From positions 1-16,329 of the forward strand of contig SFJQ01000034.1 in NCBI GenBank assembly GCA_004555855.1: 16,329 bases of DNA, given 5' to 3'. Positions 7,008 through 14,591 of the stretch are shown here, one piece after another; positions within the stretch are counted from its first letter, which is position 1; the number at the start of each line of letters is the position of its first letter. A model generated the notes under the pieces. That model worked only from the letters and a program-made list of their open reading frames with translations. It had not been told where the DNA came from and made no database searches. The position numbers were made by a program, and so were the translations under genes. The DNA is from [Eubacterium] saphenum (GTDB lineage Bacteria > Bacillota > Clostridia > Oscillospirales > Ruminococcaceae).

Positions 7008-9605
7008 TTACAACGTCTCCTTGATATCCTTTATCAGCATCATCGCGTCAAGCGGCGTCATCGAGTTCAAATCCGCGGCTCTTATTCGGGCAATTGCGTT
7101 CTGCTCCTCAACAGCAGTCAGGCTGAACTGGTTGTCGCGGCTTTTTTCGATAGCTTCCGCTAATCTCACTTTACCGCTGATTTCAAGCTCCTTCAGCTCC
7201 TCCTTCGCCCTCTGGACAACCTTATTCGGCAAGCCCGCGAGCTTTGCTACTTCGATACCGTAACTGTCGTCTGTGCCGCCCTCGACAATCTTGTGCAAAA
7301 ACTTGATGTCATCGCCGCGCTTTGTTACGGCAACGCTGAAATTCCGCACGCCGCGCTGTTCCTTTTCCATAGAAATCAGCTCGTGATAATGCGTGGCAAA
7401 AAGCGTTTTCGCGCCGATTTTGTTGCAGATGTACTCGGCAACCGATTTCGCTATCGAAATTCCGTCAAAGGTTGACGTGCCGCGCCCGATTTCATCGAGT
7501 ATAACAAGGCTGTTTTTCGTGGCGTTTTTGAGGATTTCCGCAACCTCGTTCATCTCCACCATAAACGTGGACTGTCCCGCGGTCAAATCATCGGACGCGC
7601 CGACTCTTGTGAAAATCTTGTCAACAACGCCGATTTTCGCGTATCTCGCCGGCACAAAGCAGCCTATCTGCGCCATCAGCACGATAATCGCGGTCTGGCG
7701 CATAAACGTGGATTTACCCGACATATTCGGTCCCGTGATTATCAGCAGCTTGTTGTCGGTTGAATCAAGATAAACATCATTCGGCGTGAACTGGCAGTCC
7801 AGCAGCAGATTTTCGACAACAGGGTGCCGCCCGTCCTTGATATCGATAACGCTGTCCATCGTGATTTCGGGCTTTGTGTAGTTGTTTTCAAGGCTCACCT
7901 GAGCGAAGCTGCAAAGCGCGTCCACTTCCGACAGCGCAACCGAGGTTTTCTGAATTTCACCGAGCTTTGTGCCGATAAAATCGCGGATTTCCGAGAAAAT
8001 GCTCTGCTCGAGAGCAAGCAGGCGCTCGTTTGCCGTGAAAATCTCGCCCTCGATTTTCTTCAGTTCATCGGTAATAAAACGCTCGCCATTTGTAAGGGTT
8101 TGCTTTCGGATATAATTCTCGGGAACCTTATCCTTAAAGCTGTTTGAAACCTCGATGTAATAGCCGAAAACGCGGTTGTTTCCGACTTTCAGCGTGCGGA
8201 TACCCGTAGCCTCGCGCTCGCGTTCCTCAATCTCGCGCAGTATCTTTTCACCGCCCGATGATATATCGCGAAGGTGGTCGATATCCTCGTTAAAGCCGTC
8301 CCGAATAACGCCGCCGTCGCGGATATTCGCGGGAAGCTCGTCGCGAAGCGCGTTTTCGATAAGGGAAGCGGTCTGCGTAAGGTCGCTTATGCTGTCGTTC
8401 AATTCGCGGAGCAGCCGCGTGTTCAGCCCGCTCAATTCCTGCTTAATCGCGGGAAGCACGCCGAGCGTTTTTCCCATCGCCTGAACGTCCTTCGGCGAAG
8501 CGGTTTTGTAGGCAATTCTCGACATAAGCCGCTCGAGGTCGTAGACGTTCCTCAAAAGCTCCCGTAAATCGCTTAACACCGCCGAGTTTTTCATCAGCTC
8601 CTCGACAGCGTTCAGCCTGTCGATAATTTTCGCGTGAGAGATAAGAGGGCGCTCAATCCAAGAACGCAGCTTTCTTCTGCCCATCGCCGTAGAAGTCTTG
8701 TCGAGAACGTAAAACAGCGTTCCGCGCTTTTCTCCCGAGCGCAGAGTTTCGCAAAGCTCAAGGTTACGGCGCGTGGTTAAGCCAAGCTCCATAAATTCCT
8801 CGGATGTGTGCGCGCAAATGCCCGTGAAGCGCTTTACGGTCGCCTTGTAAGAATTTCCGACATACCTGAAAAGCGCGCAGAGCGCCTTTTGTGCAAGAGG
8901 AAGCGCGGCGATACCGAGAGAATTTACATCGGCGCTGCTCTCAAACTGCTCGGTTATCACGGACAAATCCGTGTTGTCAAACTCGCCGTCGTCGCGCATT
9001 TCACAAACGCATTTCTTCAAGCCCTCCGAAACAAACCGCGAAACATCTTTCAAATCGACAAAATCGTGGTTTATCAGCAGCTCTACGGGGTGAAAACGCG
9101 AAAGCTCCGAGATAACCTCAGCTTCGCGATTTTTGCCCTTTTTCTCAAAAACGTGGATTTCGCCCGTGGAAATATCCGCGAAAACAAGCCCCACGCCGTC
9201 CTCGCAGGCGAAAATGCTTGTGATGTAGTTGTTTCTGTCCTCGGAGAGCATGGACGCTTCGATAACCGTGCCCGCAGTGACAAGGCGGATTACCCCGCGC
9301 TGAACCAAGCCCTTTGAAGCGTGCGGGTCGGAAAGCTGCTCGCAGATTGCAACTTTAAAGGACGCGTCAATAAGCCGTTTTATGTAGATTTCCGCGCTGT
9401 GAAACGGCACTCCGCACATCGGCGAACCCGCTCTTGATGTCAGCACAAGCTCCAGTTCCCGCGAAACCGTAACAGCGTCCTCAAAGAACATCTCGTAAAA
9501 ATCGCCCAGACGGAAAAACAGTATGTAATCGGGATATTTTTCCTTGATTTCCTTGTACTGTTTAAGCATCGGCGACTCTTTTTCCGCGATTTTTTCCTCT
9601 GCCAT
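7008..9605 (-). CDS. mutS: DNA mismatch repair protein MutS
   Basis: This 865-residue ATPase recognises mispairs and recruits MutL. The mismatch-reading Phe36-Tyr37-Glu38 lies in RLGDFYEMF, at the same numbering as in E. coli. Connector, lever and clamp domains follow. The C-terminal ATPase shows Walker A GPNMSGKST (625-633), FMVEMNEVAEI, Walker B ILDEIGRGTSTFDG (702-715) and ATHYHEL (737-743). QFSLT at 826-830 resembles the beta-clamp binding motif near the MutS C-terminus. The frame is open to a GTG at 9614, but ATG 9605 is preferred because GAGGTG ends 8 nt upstream, while the GTG lies only 1 nt from GAGG. A strong hairpin lies in the 91-nt gap upstream. Confidence 0.97.
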   Translation of the reverse strand: MAEEKIAEKESPMLKQYKEIKEKYPDYILFFRLGDFYEMFFEDAVTVSRELELVLTSRAGSPMCGVPFHSAEIYIKRLIDASFKVAICEQLSDPHASKGLVQRGVIRLVTAGTVIEASMLSEDRNNYITSIFACEDGVGLVFADISTGEIHVFEKKGKNREAEVISELSRFHPVELLINHDFVDLKDVSRFVSEGLKKCVCEMRDDGEFDNTDLSVITEQFESSADVNSLGIAALPLAQKALCALFRYVGNSYKATVKRFTGICAHTSEEFMELGLTTRRNLELCETLRSGEKRGTLFYVLDKTSTAMGRRKLRSWIERPLISHAKIIDRLNAVEELMKNSAVLSDLRELLRNVYDLERLMSRIAYKTASPKDVQAMGKTLGVLPAIKQELSGLNTRLLRELNDSISDLTQTASLIENALRDELPANIRDGGVIRDGFNEDIDHLRDISSGGEKILREIEEREREATGIRTLKVGNNRVFGYYIEVSNSFKDKVPENYIRKQTLTNGERFITDELKKIEGEIFTANERLLALEQSIFSEIRDFIGTKLGEIQKTSVALSEVDALCSFAQVSLENNYTKPEITMDSVIDIKDGRHPVVENLLLDCQFTPNDVYLDSTDNKLLIITGPNMSGKSTFMRQTAIIVLMAQIGCFVPARYAKIGVVDKIFTRVGASDDLTAGQSTFMVEMNEVAEILKNATKNSLVILDEIGRGTSTFDGISIAKSVAEYICNKIGAKTLFATHYHELISMEKEQRGVRNFSVAVTKRGDDIKFLHKIVEGGTDDSYGIEVAKLAGLPNKVVQRAKEELKELEISGKVRLAEAIEKSRDNQFSLTAVEEQNAIARIRAADLNSMTPLDAMMLIKDIKETL

Positions 9606-9642
9606 TCCTCTCACACCTCATTTTACTGCCTTGATAATTTTA

Positions 9643-9671
9643 CCGAACGTCCGCAAAAAACAGACGTTCGG
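9643..9671 (-). repeat. Perfect 9-bp hairpin between the YlbF-like gene and mutS
   Basis: The arms CCGAACGTC and GACGTTCGG are exact complements around an 11-nt loop that reads TGTTTTTTGCG on the transcribed strand. What follows on either strand is not a T run, so it is not a canonical intrinsic terminator; the U6 tract is inside the loop. It lies about 40 nt before the mutS ribosome site. Possible roles are RNA processing, mRNA stabilisation of the upstream or downstream segment, or a protein-binding loop. Confidence 0.6.
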
Positions 9672-9696
9672 CATTCGGATTTACCAAAAATTTCGC

Positions 9697-10116
9697 TTAG
9701 CCGCAGCCTCCGCAGGTCGAGCAGCTTCCCGTGCATTCGGCAGCGGGCGGCTCGCTCGGGCAGGTCGCGGGGTCCATTCCCTCAACGGAATAGGTCAAAA
9801 TCGTGTTAATTTCGCTCATCAGCTTGTCCATTCCCTGCTTTGCCACGGTAAACATCGCCATATTCTCGTTCGCCATAATCTTCTCGTAAGCCTCCTGCAT
9901 TTTCAGGTTCAGCTCCTTGATTTTCTCACCGTTAGCCTCCTCGGGCTCCTTGTTGGTTTCCATCGTGAGATTTTGGCGAATAAGGTTGAAATCGCCGATG
10001 AGCTTCTGAAGCTCCTCGTCAGCGTCATTCATCGTCTTTGCCTTAACGTACTCGATATAACGCGGGTCGGTCTGAACAACCGCTCCAAGCTGTCTTGCTG
10101 CGTCAATAACCGTCAT
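9697..10116 (-). CDS. YlbF/YmcA family protein with cysteine-rich tail
   Basis: This 139-residue, mostly helical protein matches the YlbF/YmcA (RicF/RicA) family in size and in its N-terminal pattern MTVIDAARQLGAVVQTDPRY, followed by long charged helices. In Bacillus, RicA, RicF and RicT form an iron-sulphur complex that affects mRNA processing, sporulation, competence and biofilm formation. The last 21 residues hold five cysteines (119, 128, 132, 135, 138), including CTGSCSTCGGC, suitable for metal or Fe-S binding. The position directly after miaB and before mutS is that of ymcA in Bacillus, but the cysteine tail could equally suggest ylbF, so no symbol is given. AAAGGAG overlaps the miaB stop, giving a strong coupled start. 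Confidence 0.85.
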   Translation of the reverse strand: MTVIDAARQLGAVVQTDPRYIEYVKAKTMNDADEELQKLIGDFNLIRQNLTMETNKEPEEANGEKIKELNLKMQEAYEKIMANENMAMFTVAKQGMDKLMSEINTILTYSVEGMDPATCPSEPPAAECTGSCSTCGGCG

Positions 10117-10128
10117 AATTCTTCTCCT

Positions 10129-11529
10129 TTAATCTGAAATTTTTCCCAAAAGCGCCCAGTTCAGCGCCTTTTCTATCTTAACGTTGACGAAGCTGCCGAT
10201 AAGCGCTTCATCGCCGTCAAAATCAACAATAACGTCCTGCGGAGTTTTGCCCGTGAGCGTTCCGCTGCCGGTTCTTCCCGTTCCCGTACAAAGAACGCGG
10301 AAGGTTTGCCCGACGTACTTTTCGTACAAATTCATACCGATTTCGCCCTGCACGTCAAGCAGCTCCCTGAACCACTTTCCCTTCTCCTCCTCGGAAATCG
10401 GGTCTTCCATTTCGGCGGCTTTCGTGCCTTTTCTCGGGCTGTAAATAAAGGTGTACAAGCTGTCGAAGCGCACCCTCTCGATAAGCGAAAGCGTTTGCTC
10501 AAAGTCCTCGCGGGTTTCTCCCGGAAAGCCGACGATAATGTCCGAAGTAAGCGCGGCGTCTGGGATTTTCTCGCGGATATAATCCACGATTTCCAGATAA
10601 TCCTCGCGCGTGTATTTTCGGTTCATCTCCCGTAAAACCCTCGTTGAGCCGCTCTGCACTGGCAGGTGAAAATGCCTTGTCACCTTTTCGCACTCGGCGA
10701 TTGTATTGATAAGCCCGCGCGTTGCGTCCTTCGGGTGGCTCGACATATAGCAAATCCGAAATTCTCCGTCGAGCGCGTTGATTTTCCGCAAAAGCTCGGA
10801 AAAACTCGTTCCCTGCTCCTTGCCGTAGGAATTTACGTTCTGACCGAGCAGAAGCAGCTCCTTCGCGCCGTTTTCAACAGCCGTTTTCGCCTCGTTCACG
10901 ATATCGTTCATATCGCGCGAACGCTCTCGTCCTCTCACATACGGGACGATACAGTAGCTGCAAAAGTTGTTGCAGCCGTACATAATGGGTATTGAAGCCA
11001 GAATTTTGCTCTCGCGCCGAAGCGGAATACCCTCGGCGATAACCCCGTCGTTTTTCGGTACGGAGAACACGCGATTATGCTCGGTAAGCTGACCGTAAAT
11101 CAGCTCGGGGAGCGTGTACAGTGCGTTTGTGCCGAAAACAAGGCTGACGTGCGGGAAGCTCTTTTTGATGCGCTCGGTGATATGCTCCTGCTCAACCATA
11201 CACCCGCAAACCGCGATAATTGCGTTCGGGTTGCGGCGTTTTTCGTGCTTGAGAGCGCCGAGGTTGCCGAAAACCCTGTCCTCGGCATTTTCGCGAACCG
11301 CGCAGGTGTTGAAGATAATCACATCCGCGCCGTCCGGCTCGCCCACAATCCCATAGCCCATCTCGGCAAGCATTCCCTTGAGCTTTTCGCCGTCGCTCAC
11401 ATTTTGCTGACAGCCGAATGTGTGAACGTGCGCTGTCGGCGGAATTTCGAGATTTTGGTTAAGCTCGCGGACTTTTTGTGCAAATTCGCGCTGTTTTGCC
11501 GTTTCTTCCTGAGAAATTTTTATCGTCAT
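10129..11529 (-). CDS. miaB: tRNA-2-methylthio-N6-dimethylallyladenosine synthase MiaB
   Basis: This 466-residue radical-SAM enzyme adds a methylthio group at C2 of i6A37 in tRNA. The N-terminal methylthiotransferase domain has cluster cysteines Cys40 (HTFGCQQNVSD), Cys76 (FNTCAVRENAEDRV) and Cys110 (AVCGCMVEQ). The radical-SAM motif is CNNFCSYC (186-193), followed by IVPYVRGRERSR. FHLPVQSGS and a C-terminal TRAM-like domain complete the family pattern. FGCQQNVSD matches MiaB rather than the MtaB or RimO branches. ATG 11529 is preceded by GAGGATT and, further upstream, by a promoter-like element inside a repeat. MiaA, which makes the i6A substrate, is encoded at the far end of the same gene series. 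Confidence 0.96.
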   Translation of the reverse strand: MTIKISQEETAKQREFAQKVRELNQNLEIPPTAHVHTFGCQQNVSDGEKLKGMLAEMGYGIVGEPDGADVIIFNTCAVRENAEDRVFGNLGALKHEKRRNPNAIIAVCGCMVEQEHITERIKKSFPHVSLVFGTNALYTLPELIYGQLTEHNRVFSVPKNDGVIAEGIPLRRESKILASIPIMYGCNNFCSYCIVPYVRGRERSRDMNDIVNEAKTAVENGAKELLLLGQNVNSYGKEQGTSFSELLRKINALDGEFRICYMSSHPKDATRGLINTIAECEKVTRHFHLPVQSGSTRVLREMNRKYTREDYLEIVDYIREKIPDAALTSDIIVGFPGETREDFEQTLSLIERVRFDSLYTFIYSPRKGTKAAEMEDPISEEEKGKWFRELLDVQGEIGMNLYEKYVGQTFRVLCTGTGRTGSGTLTGKTPQDVIVDFDGDEALIGSFVNVKIEKALNWALLGKISD

Positions 11530-11555
11530 ACAAATCCTCGTTTTTTAATCATCAT

Positions 11556-11681
11556 TTTATTATAACACAATTGCAAAGAAATTGTGTTATAATTTTTCGA
11601 TACGCACGGAGCAAATCTTTGATTTGCGTATGTGCGAGAAATTGAAATCATATAATAAACGCTTGCGTTTATTATAACACA
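11556..11681. repeat. Composite intergenic hairpin repeat upstream of miaB
   Basis: Three stem-loops fill this stretch. A 14-bp perfect stem pairs 11559-11572 with 11580-11593 around a 7-nt loop. A middle one pairs GCAAATC with GATTTGC (11611-11627), extended by CGCAC/GTGCG (11603-11607, 11632-11636). An 11-bp perfect stem pairs 11651-11661 with 11666-11676 around CTTG. The exact 14-mer TTTATTATAACACA occurs at both ends (11556-11569 and 11668-11681) in the same orientation. This layout resembles a miniature intergenic repeat or degenerate MITE. It is the only such block in the window. Confidence 0.6.
11559..11567 (-). promoter_or_regulatory. Extended -10 promoter candidate directly before miaB
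   Basis: TGTTATAAT on the minus strand is a perfect TGnTATAAT extended -10. It predicts transcription starting near 11550, about 20 nt before the miaB ATG, leaving room for the GAGGATT ribosome site. No good -35 is present, and the element lies in the arm of a 14-bp hairpin. Confidence 0.45.
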
Positions 11682-11699
11682 TTTTCCATCAAAAATCAA
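11671..11699 (-). promoter_or_regulatory. Sigma-A promoter candidate overlapping the comF stop
   Basis: TTGATT (11699-11694) is followed after exactly 17 nt by TATAAT (11676-11671), with a TG one base before the -10. The -35 overlaps the comF stop codon. Transcription would begin near 11664, inside the 11-bp hairpin, and continue through the composite repeat into miaB, giving a leader of about 135 nt. Confidence 0.5.
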
Positions 11700-12397
11700 C
11701 CGCGAAGCCTGTACTTTTTTCGCGTAAGTTCTATATTGCCGCAGCTCATCGTTTTCGCGAAAACGGCTGCGATAACCTCCTTTGCGCCCGCGTCAAGAAG
11801 CAGCTTTGCGGCAGCGGAAAGCGTTGCTCCCGTTGTGCAGACATCATCGAGAAGCACAACCGTTTTCCCTCGCAAATCAAACCCGCTCTTGATGAAGAAC
11901 GCGCTCTGTGCGTTTATCAGGCGGTTTTTCGCGGATAGCCCTTTCTGCTCTTTTTTGTCGCGGTTTGCACCGAGAGCTTTCACCATCGGCGCTCCAGTCC
12001 TCAGCGAAACCGTTTTCCCGATAAGCTCTGCCGTGGCAAAACCGCGCTTTCTGATACTCGCCCGACTGCTCGGTATCGGCACAATCAAATCCGCGGAGAT
12101 CCCCGAGAGCTTCTCCGATATCATCAGCGCAAAAGCGTCCGCAGGGTAAACCAAGCAGCCGTATTTGAGCTGCAAAACGGCTTTTCGCGCGCGGTTGCGG
12201 TAATAGCAGCAGGCAATCAGCCGCGAAACGTTTTCGGGAGGCACAAGCTCCTTTTCCACAAACGGCAGATACTCAAAACAGCGCTCGCAGTAATATTTTT
12301 CTGCCGCGATAACGTCCCCGCAAAACGGACAGCGGTTCGGCGCGACCACCGAAACCGTCTTTCGCAGATACTCGTAAAGATTTACAGATTTAATCAA
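11696..12397 (-). CDS. comF: ComF family phosphoribosyltransferase-like competence protein
   Basis: The 233-residue protein begins with a four-cysteine zinc site, CPFCG (Cys23, Cys26) and CERC (Cys37, Cys40). A type I phosphoribosyltransferase fold follows, with LIVPIPSSRASIRKRGF at 104-120 and the PRPP loop VVLLDDVCTTGATL (180-193). ComF proteins are needed for uptake of transforming DNA in several bacteria and act with helicases such as PriA or ComFA. No comFA is present here; instead the partner is recD2 immediately upstream. The start is a TTG at 12397 with AGAGG 6 nt before it, overlapping the recD2 stop by 8 nt. No other plausible start with a ribosome site was seen. Confidence 0.9.
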   Translation of the reverse strand: MIKSVNLYEYLRKTVSVVAPNRCPFCGDVIAAEKYYCERCFEYLPFVEKELVPPENVSRLIACCYYRNRARKAVLQLKYGCLVYPADAFALMISEKLSGISADLIVPIPSSRASIRKRGFATAELIGKTVSLRTGAPMVKALGANRDKKEQKGLSAKNRLINAQSAFFIKSGFDLRGKTVVLLDDVCTTGATLSAAAKLLLDAGAKEVIAAVFAKTMSCGNIELTRKKYRLRG

Positions 12398-14591
12398 AAT
12401 AATCCTCTAACATTTCTTTCAGACACGAACAGCGCACGGTTTTTCGGTTGTTGTCAACCATTTCGCGGATTTTGTTTTCCGTGCCGATTATGATGAGCGT
12501 TTTTTTCGCGCGCGTAACCGCCGTGTAGAGCAAATTCCTGTAAGAAAGCCTGTCCATTCGGTTCGGCAGCGGGATTATCACAGCCGGATATTCGCTGCCC
12601 TGACTTTTGTGTACGGTAACAGCGTAGGCGTGCTCGATTTTTTTCAGCATTTCGCCGTCGTAGAAGGCTTTTCTCCCGTCAAAGTCGATTGTACAGCGCG
12701 AATTTACCCTGTCTGCGTCCGAGATTTTCCCGATATCGCCGTTGAACACGCCGTGCGATTTTTCCGCTCCGCGCCGCCATTCCACATCATAATCGTTCTT
12801 CGTCTGCATAATTTTGTCGCCATCGCGGAAAAGCGTGTTCAAAAAATTCATCTCGCGCTTGTCCTTTGACGGAGGATTTAACGCAAGCTGAAGCTCTTTG
12901 TTGAGATTTCCCGTGCCGAGCGTGCCTATTCGCGACAAGCAAAGCACCTGTATATCGTCAAGCGCGTCATAGCCGTAGCTTTTCGGCAGCCGCCTCGCGC
13001 AAAGGTCAACGACAAGCCGAAGCGTCGCCTCCTCGCTGTCCGAGTACATAAAGAAAAAGTCGTTTTTCCTGTCGTTCAGCTCAGGGTACACGCCCTTGAT
13101 AATCTTGTGCGCGTTTGTGACAATAAGGCTCTGCGCGGCTTGACGGAAAATCTCGACAAGCTCGACTGTCGGCACTCTTTTGCTGTCGATTAAATCGCGC
13201 AGTATATTTCCCGCGCCGACCGAAGGAAGCTGGTTGCTGTCGCCGACCATAATCAGCCGCGTGCTTGTTTTCACCGCTTTCAGAAGCGAAGCGAAAAGCT
13301 GCGCGTCCACCATCGACATCTCGTCAATTATCAGCACATCGCACGAAAGCGGGTTTTCTTCGTTGCGCTTGAAACAGTTCCCACCCGCGGCAAAGTCCAC
13401 CTCGAGCAATCTGTGAATAGTCTGCGCGGGCGCTCCCGTAAGCTCGGCAACGCGCTTTGCCGCGCGTCCCGTAGGAGCGGCGAGTTTAATCTTCTGCTTG
13501 CGCTGTCGGCAAAGTTCGATTACCGCATTGAGCGTTGTGGTTTTTCCCGTCCCGGGACCGCCCGTGAGGATAAAGACGCGGTTGTTCATACAGCCGTTTA
13601 TCGCCTTTTTCTGAAGTTCCTCGTACTCGATGCCGGTTGTCCACGCAACGCCCTCGATTTCCTCGGAAAAGTCGGTTTCCTCGCCGCTTGAGCGCTTTAT
13701 CATCTCGGCGATTTTGTCCGCGATATAGCACTCAGCCTGATAGTATTCCGCAAGATAAATAAACCGCTCGCCGAATTTGTCAAAATCAATCACATCTCCG
13801 CGCTCTTTGAGATAATCGAGCGCCGCCGTGTACTGCTGAACGTCAATGTAAAGCGTCTGCGTAACCTCGCTGCAAAGGACATTTTCCCGAACGCAGGTGT
13901 TCCCCTCGTTTGCCTCAAGCCGAAGCTGCCACAAAATTCCCGCTGACAAACGGTAAATGCTGTCGGCGGGAAAACGCAAATCCGCGGCAATCCTCTCGGC
14001 TTCGGGAAACGGCAGCTCAATGCCGCTTTCGCACATCAGATAAGGATTTTTTCCAACCTCTCCGGTAAGCTCGCCGCCGTAAAATTTCCAGGCAGCCGCG
14101 ATGTACGAATGAGCTATCCCGTACTTCGAGAAAAAAGTCATCGCCTTGCGCAGCCCCGTGATATTGTGAAATTCCTGACCGATTTCAAAGGCGCGCTCTG
14201 CGGTTATTCCCTTGATAACCGAGAGCTGCTGCGGGTCGTTTTCGAGAATTTCCTGCGTTTTCTCACCGAAAGCCTCGACAATCTTTTTCGCCATCGACGG
14301 CCCAACGCCGCGTATAACTCCCGAGCCGAGATATTTCCGAAACGCGTTCACATCGGTCGGCAAGGAACGCTCAAAAATCTCGACCTTGAACTGCCTGCCG
14401 TATTTCGCGTTTGTGACATAATCGCCGTACAGCGTGAGCTGCTCGCCCTCGCGCACATCGCCCATATTCCCGACAGCGGTTAACAGCGCGCCGTCCACGT
14501 CCATATCCAGCACGATATAGCCGCTGTCCTCGTTGTAGTAAACGACGTCCTCAACGCCGCCCGTGACGCACTGCAAATTCGTTTCAGTCAA
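12390..14591 (-). CDS. recD2: ATP-dependent DNA helicase RecD2
   Basis: This 733-residue SF1B helicase has the RecD2-specific N-terminal extension: an OB-like part (1-75) and helix-hairpin-helix repeats including GSGVIRGVGPSMAKKIVEAF (89-108). Helicase motifs follow: Walker A GGPGTGKTTT (344-353), LIIDEMSMVD (420-429), GDSNQLPSVG (450-459), EIFRQA (480-485), VTVHKSQGSEYP (658-669) and LLYTAVTRAKK (687-697). RecD2 unwinds DNA 5' to 3' without RecBC and has roles in replication-fork maintenance and repair. The TTG start at 14591 has GGTGA 6 nt upstream and overlaps the preceding gene by 8 nt. The N-terminal OB and HhH parts separate it from RecD of RecBCD. Identification is firm; the exact start is likely. 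Confidence 0.95.
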   Translation of the reverse strand: MTETNLQCVTGGVEDVVYYNEDSGYIVLDMDVDGALLTAVGNMGDVREGEQLTLYGDYVTNAKYGRQFKVEIFERSLPTDVNAFRKYLGSGVIRGVGPSMAKKIVEAFGEKTQEILENDPQQLSVIKGITAERAFEIGQEFHNITGLRKAMTFFSKYGIAHSYIAAAWKFYGGELTGEVGKNPYLMCESGIELPFPEAERIAADLRFPADSIYRLSAGILWQLRLEANEGNTCVRENVLCSEVTQTLYIDVQQYTAALDYLKERGDVIDFDKFGERFIYLAEYYQAECYIADKIAEMIKRSSGEETDFSEEIEGVAWTTGIEYEELQKKAINGCMNNRVFILTGGPGTGKTTTLNAVIELCRQRKQKIKLAAPTGRAAKRVAELTGAPAQTIHRLLEVDFAAGGNCFKRNEENPLSCDVLIIDEMSMVDAQLFASLLKAVKTSTRLIMVGDSNQLPSVGAGNILRDLIDSKRVPTVELVEIFRQAAQSLIVTNAHKIIKGVYPELNDRKNDFFFMYSDSEEATLRLVVDLCARRLPKSYGYDALDDIQVLCLSRIGTLGTGNLNKELQLALNPPSKDKREMNFLNTLFRDGDKIMQTKNDYDVEWRRGAEKSHGVFNGDIGKISDADRVNSRCTIDFDGRKAFYDGEMLKKIEHAYAVTVHKSQGSEYPAVIIPLPNRMDRLSYRNLLYTAVTRAKKTLIIIGTENKIREMVDNNRKTVRCSCLKEMLEDYFD
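12404..12408 (-). promoter_or_regulatory. Ribosome binding site for the comF TTG start
   Basis: AGAGG lies inside the end of recD2, 6 nt before the TTG at 12397-12395. Its spacing supports TTG as the real start. Confidence 0.55.

Noticed and set aside
11559..11597. 14-bp hairpin followed by five T residues on the plus strand, like a terminator
   Set aside because: No plus-strand gene ends nearby. On the transcribed minus strand the stem is followed by AAAATGA, so it cannot act as an intrinsic terminator there.
11556..11681. CRISPR array
   Set aside because: The repeats are hairpin arms and two copies of a 14-mer, with no regular repeat-spacer pattern and no cas genes in the window.
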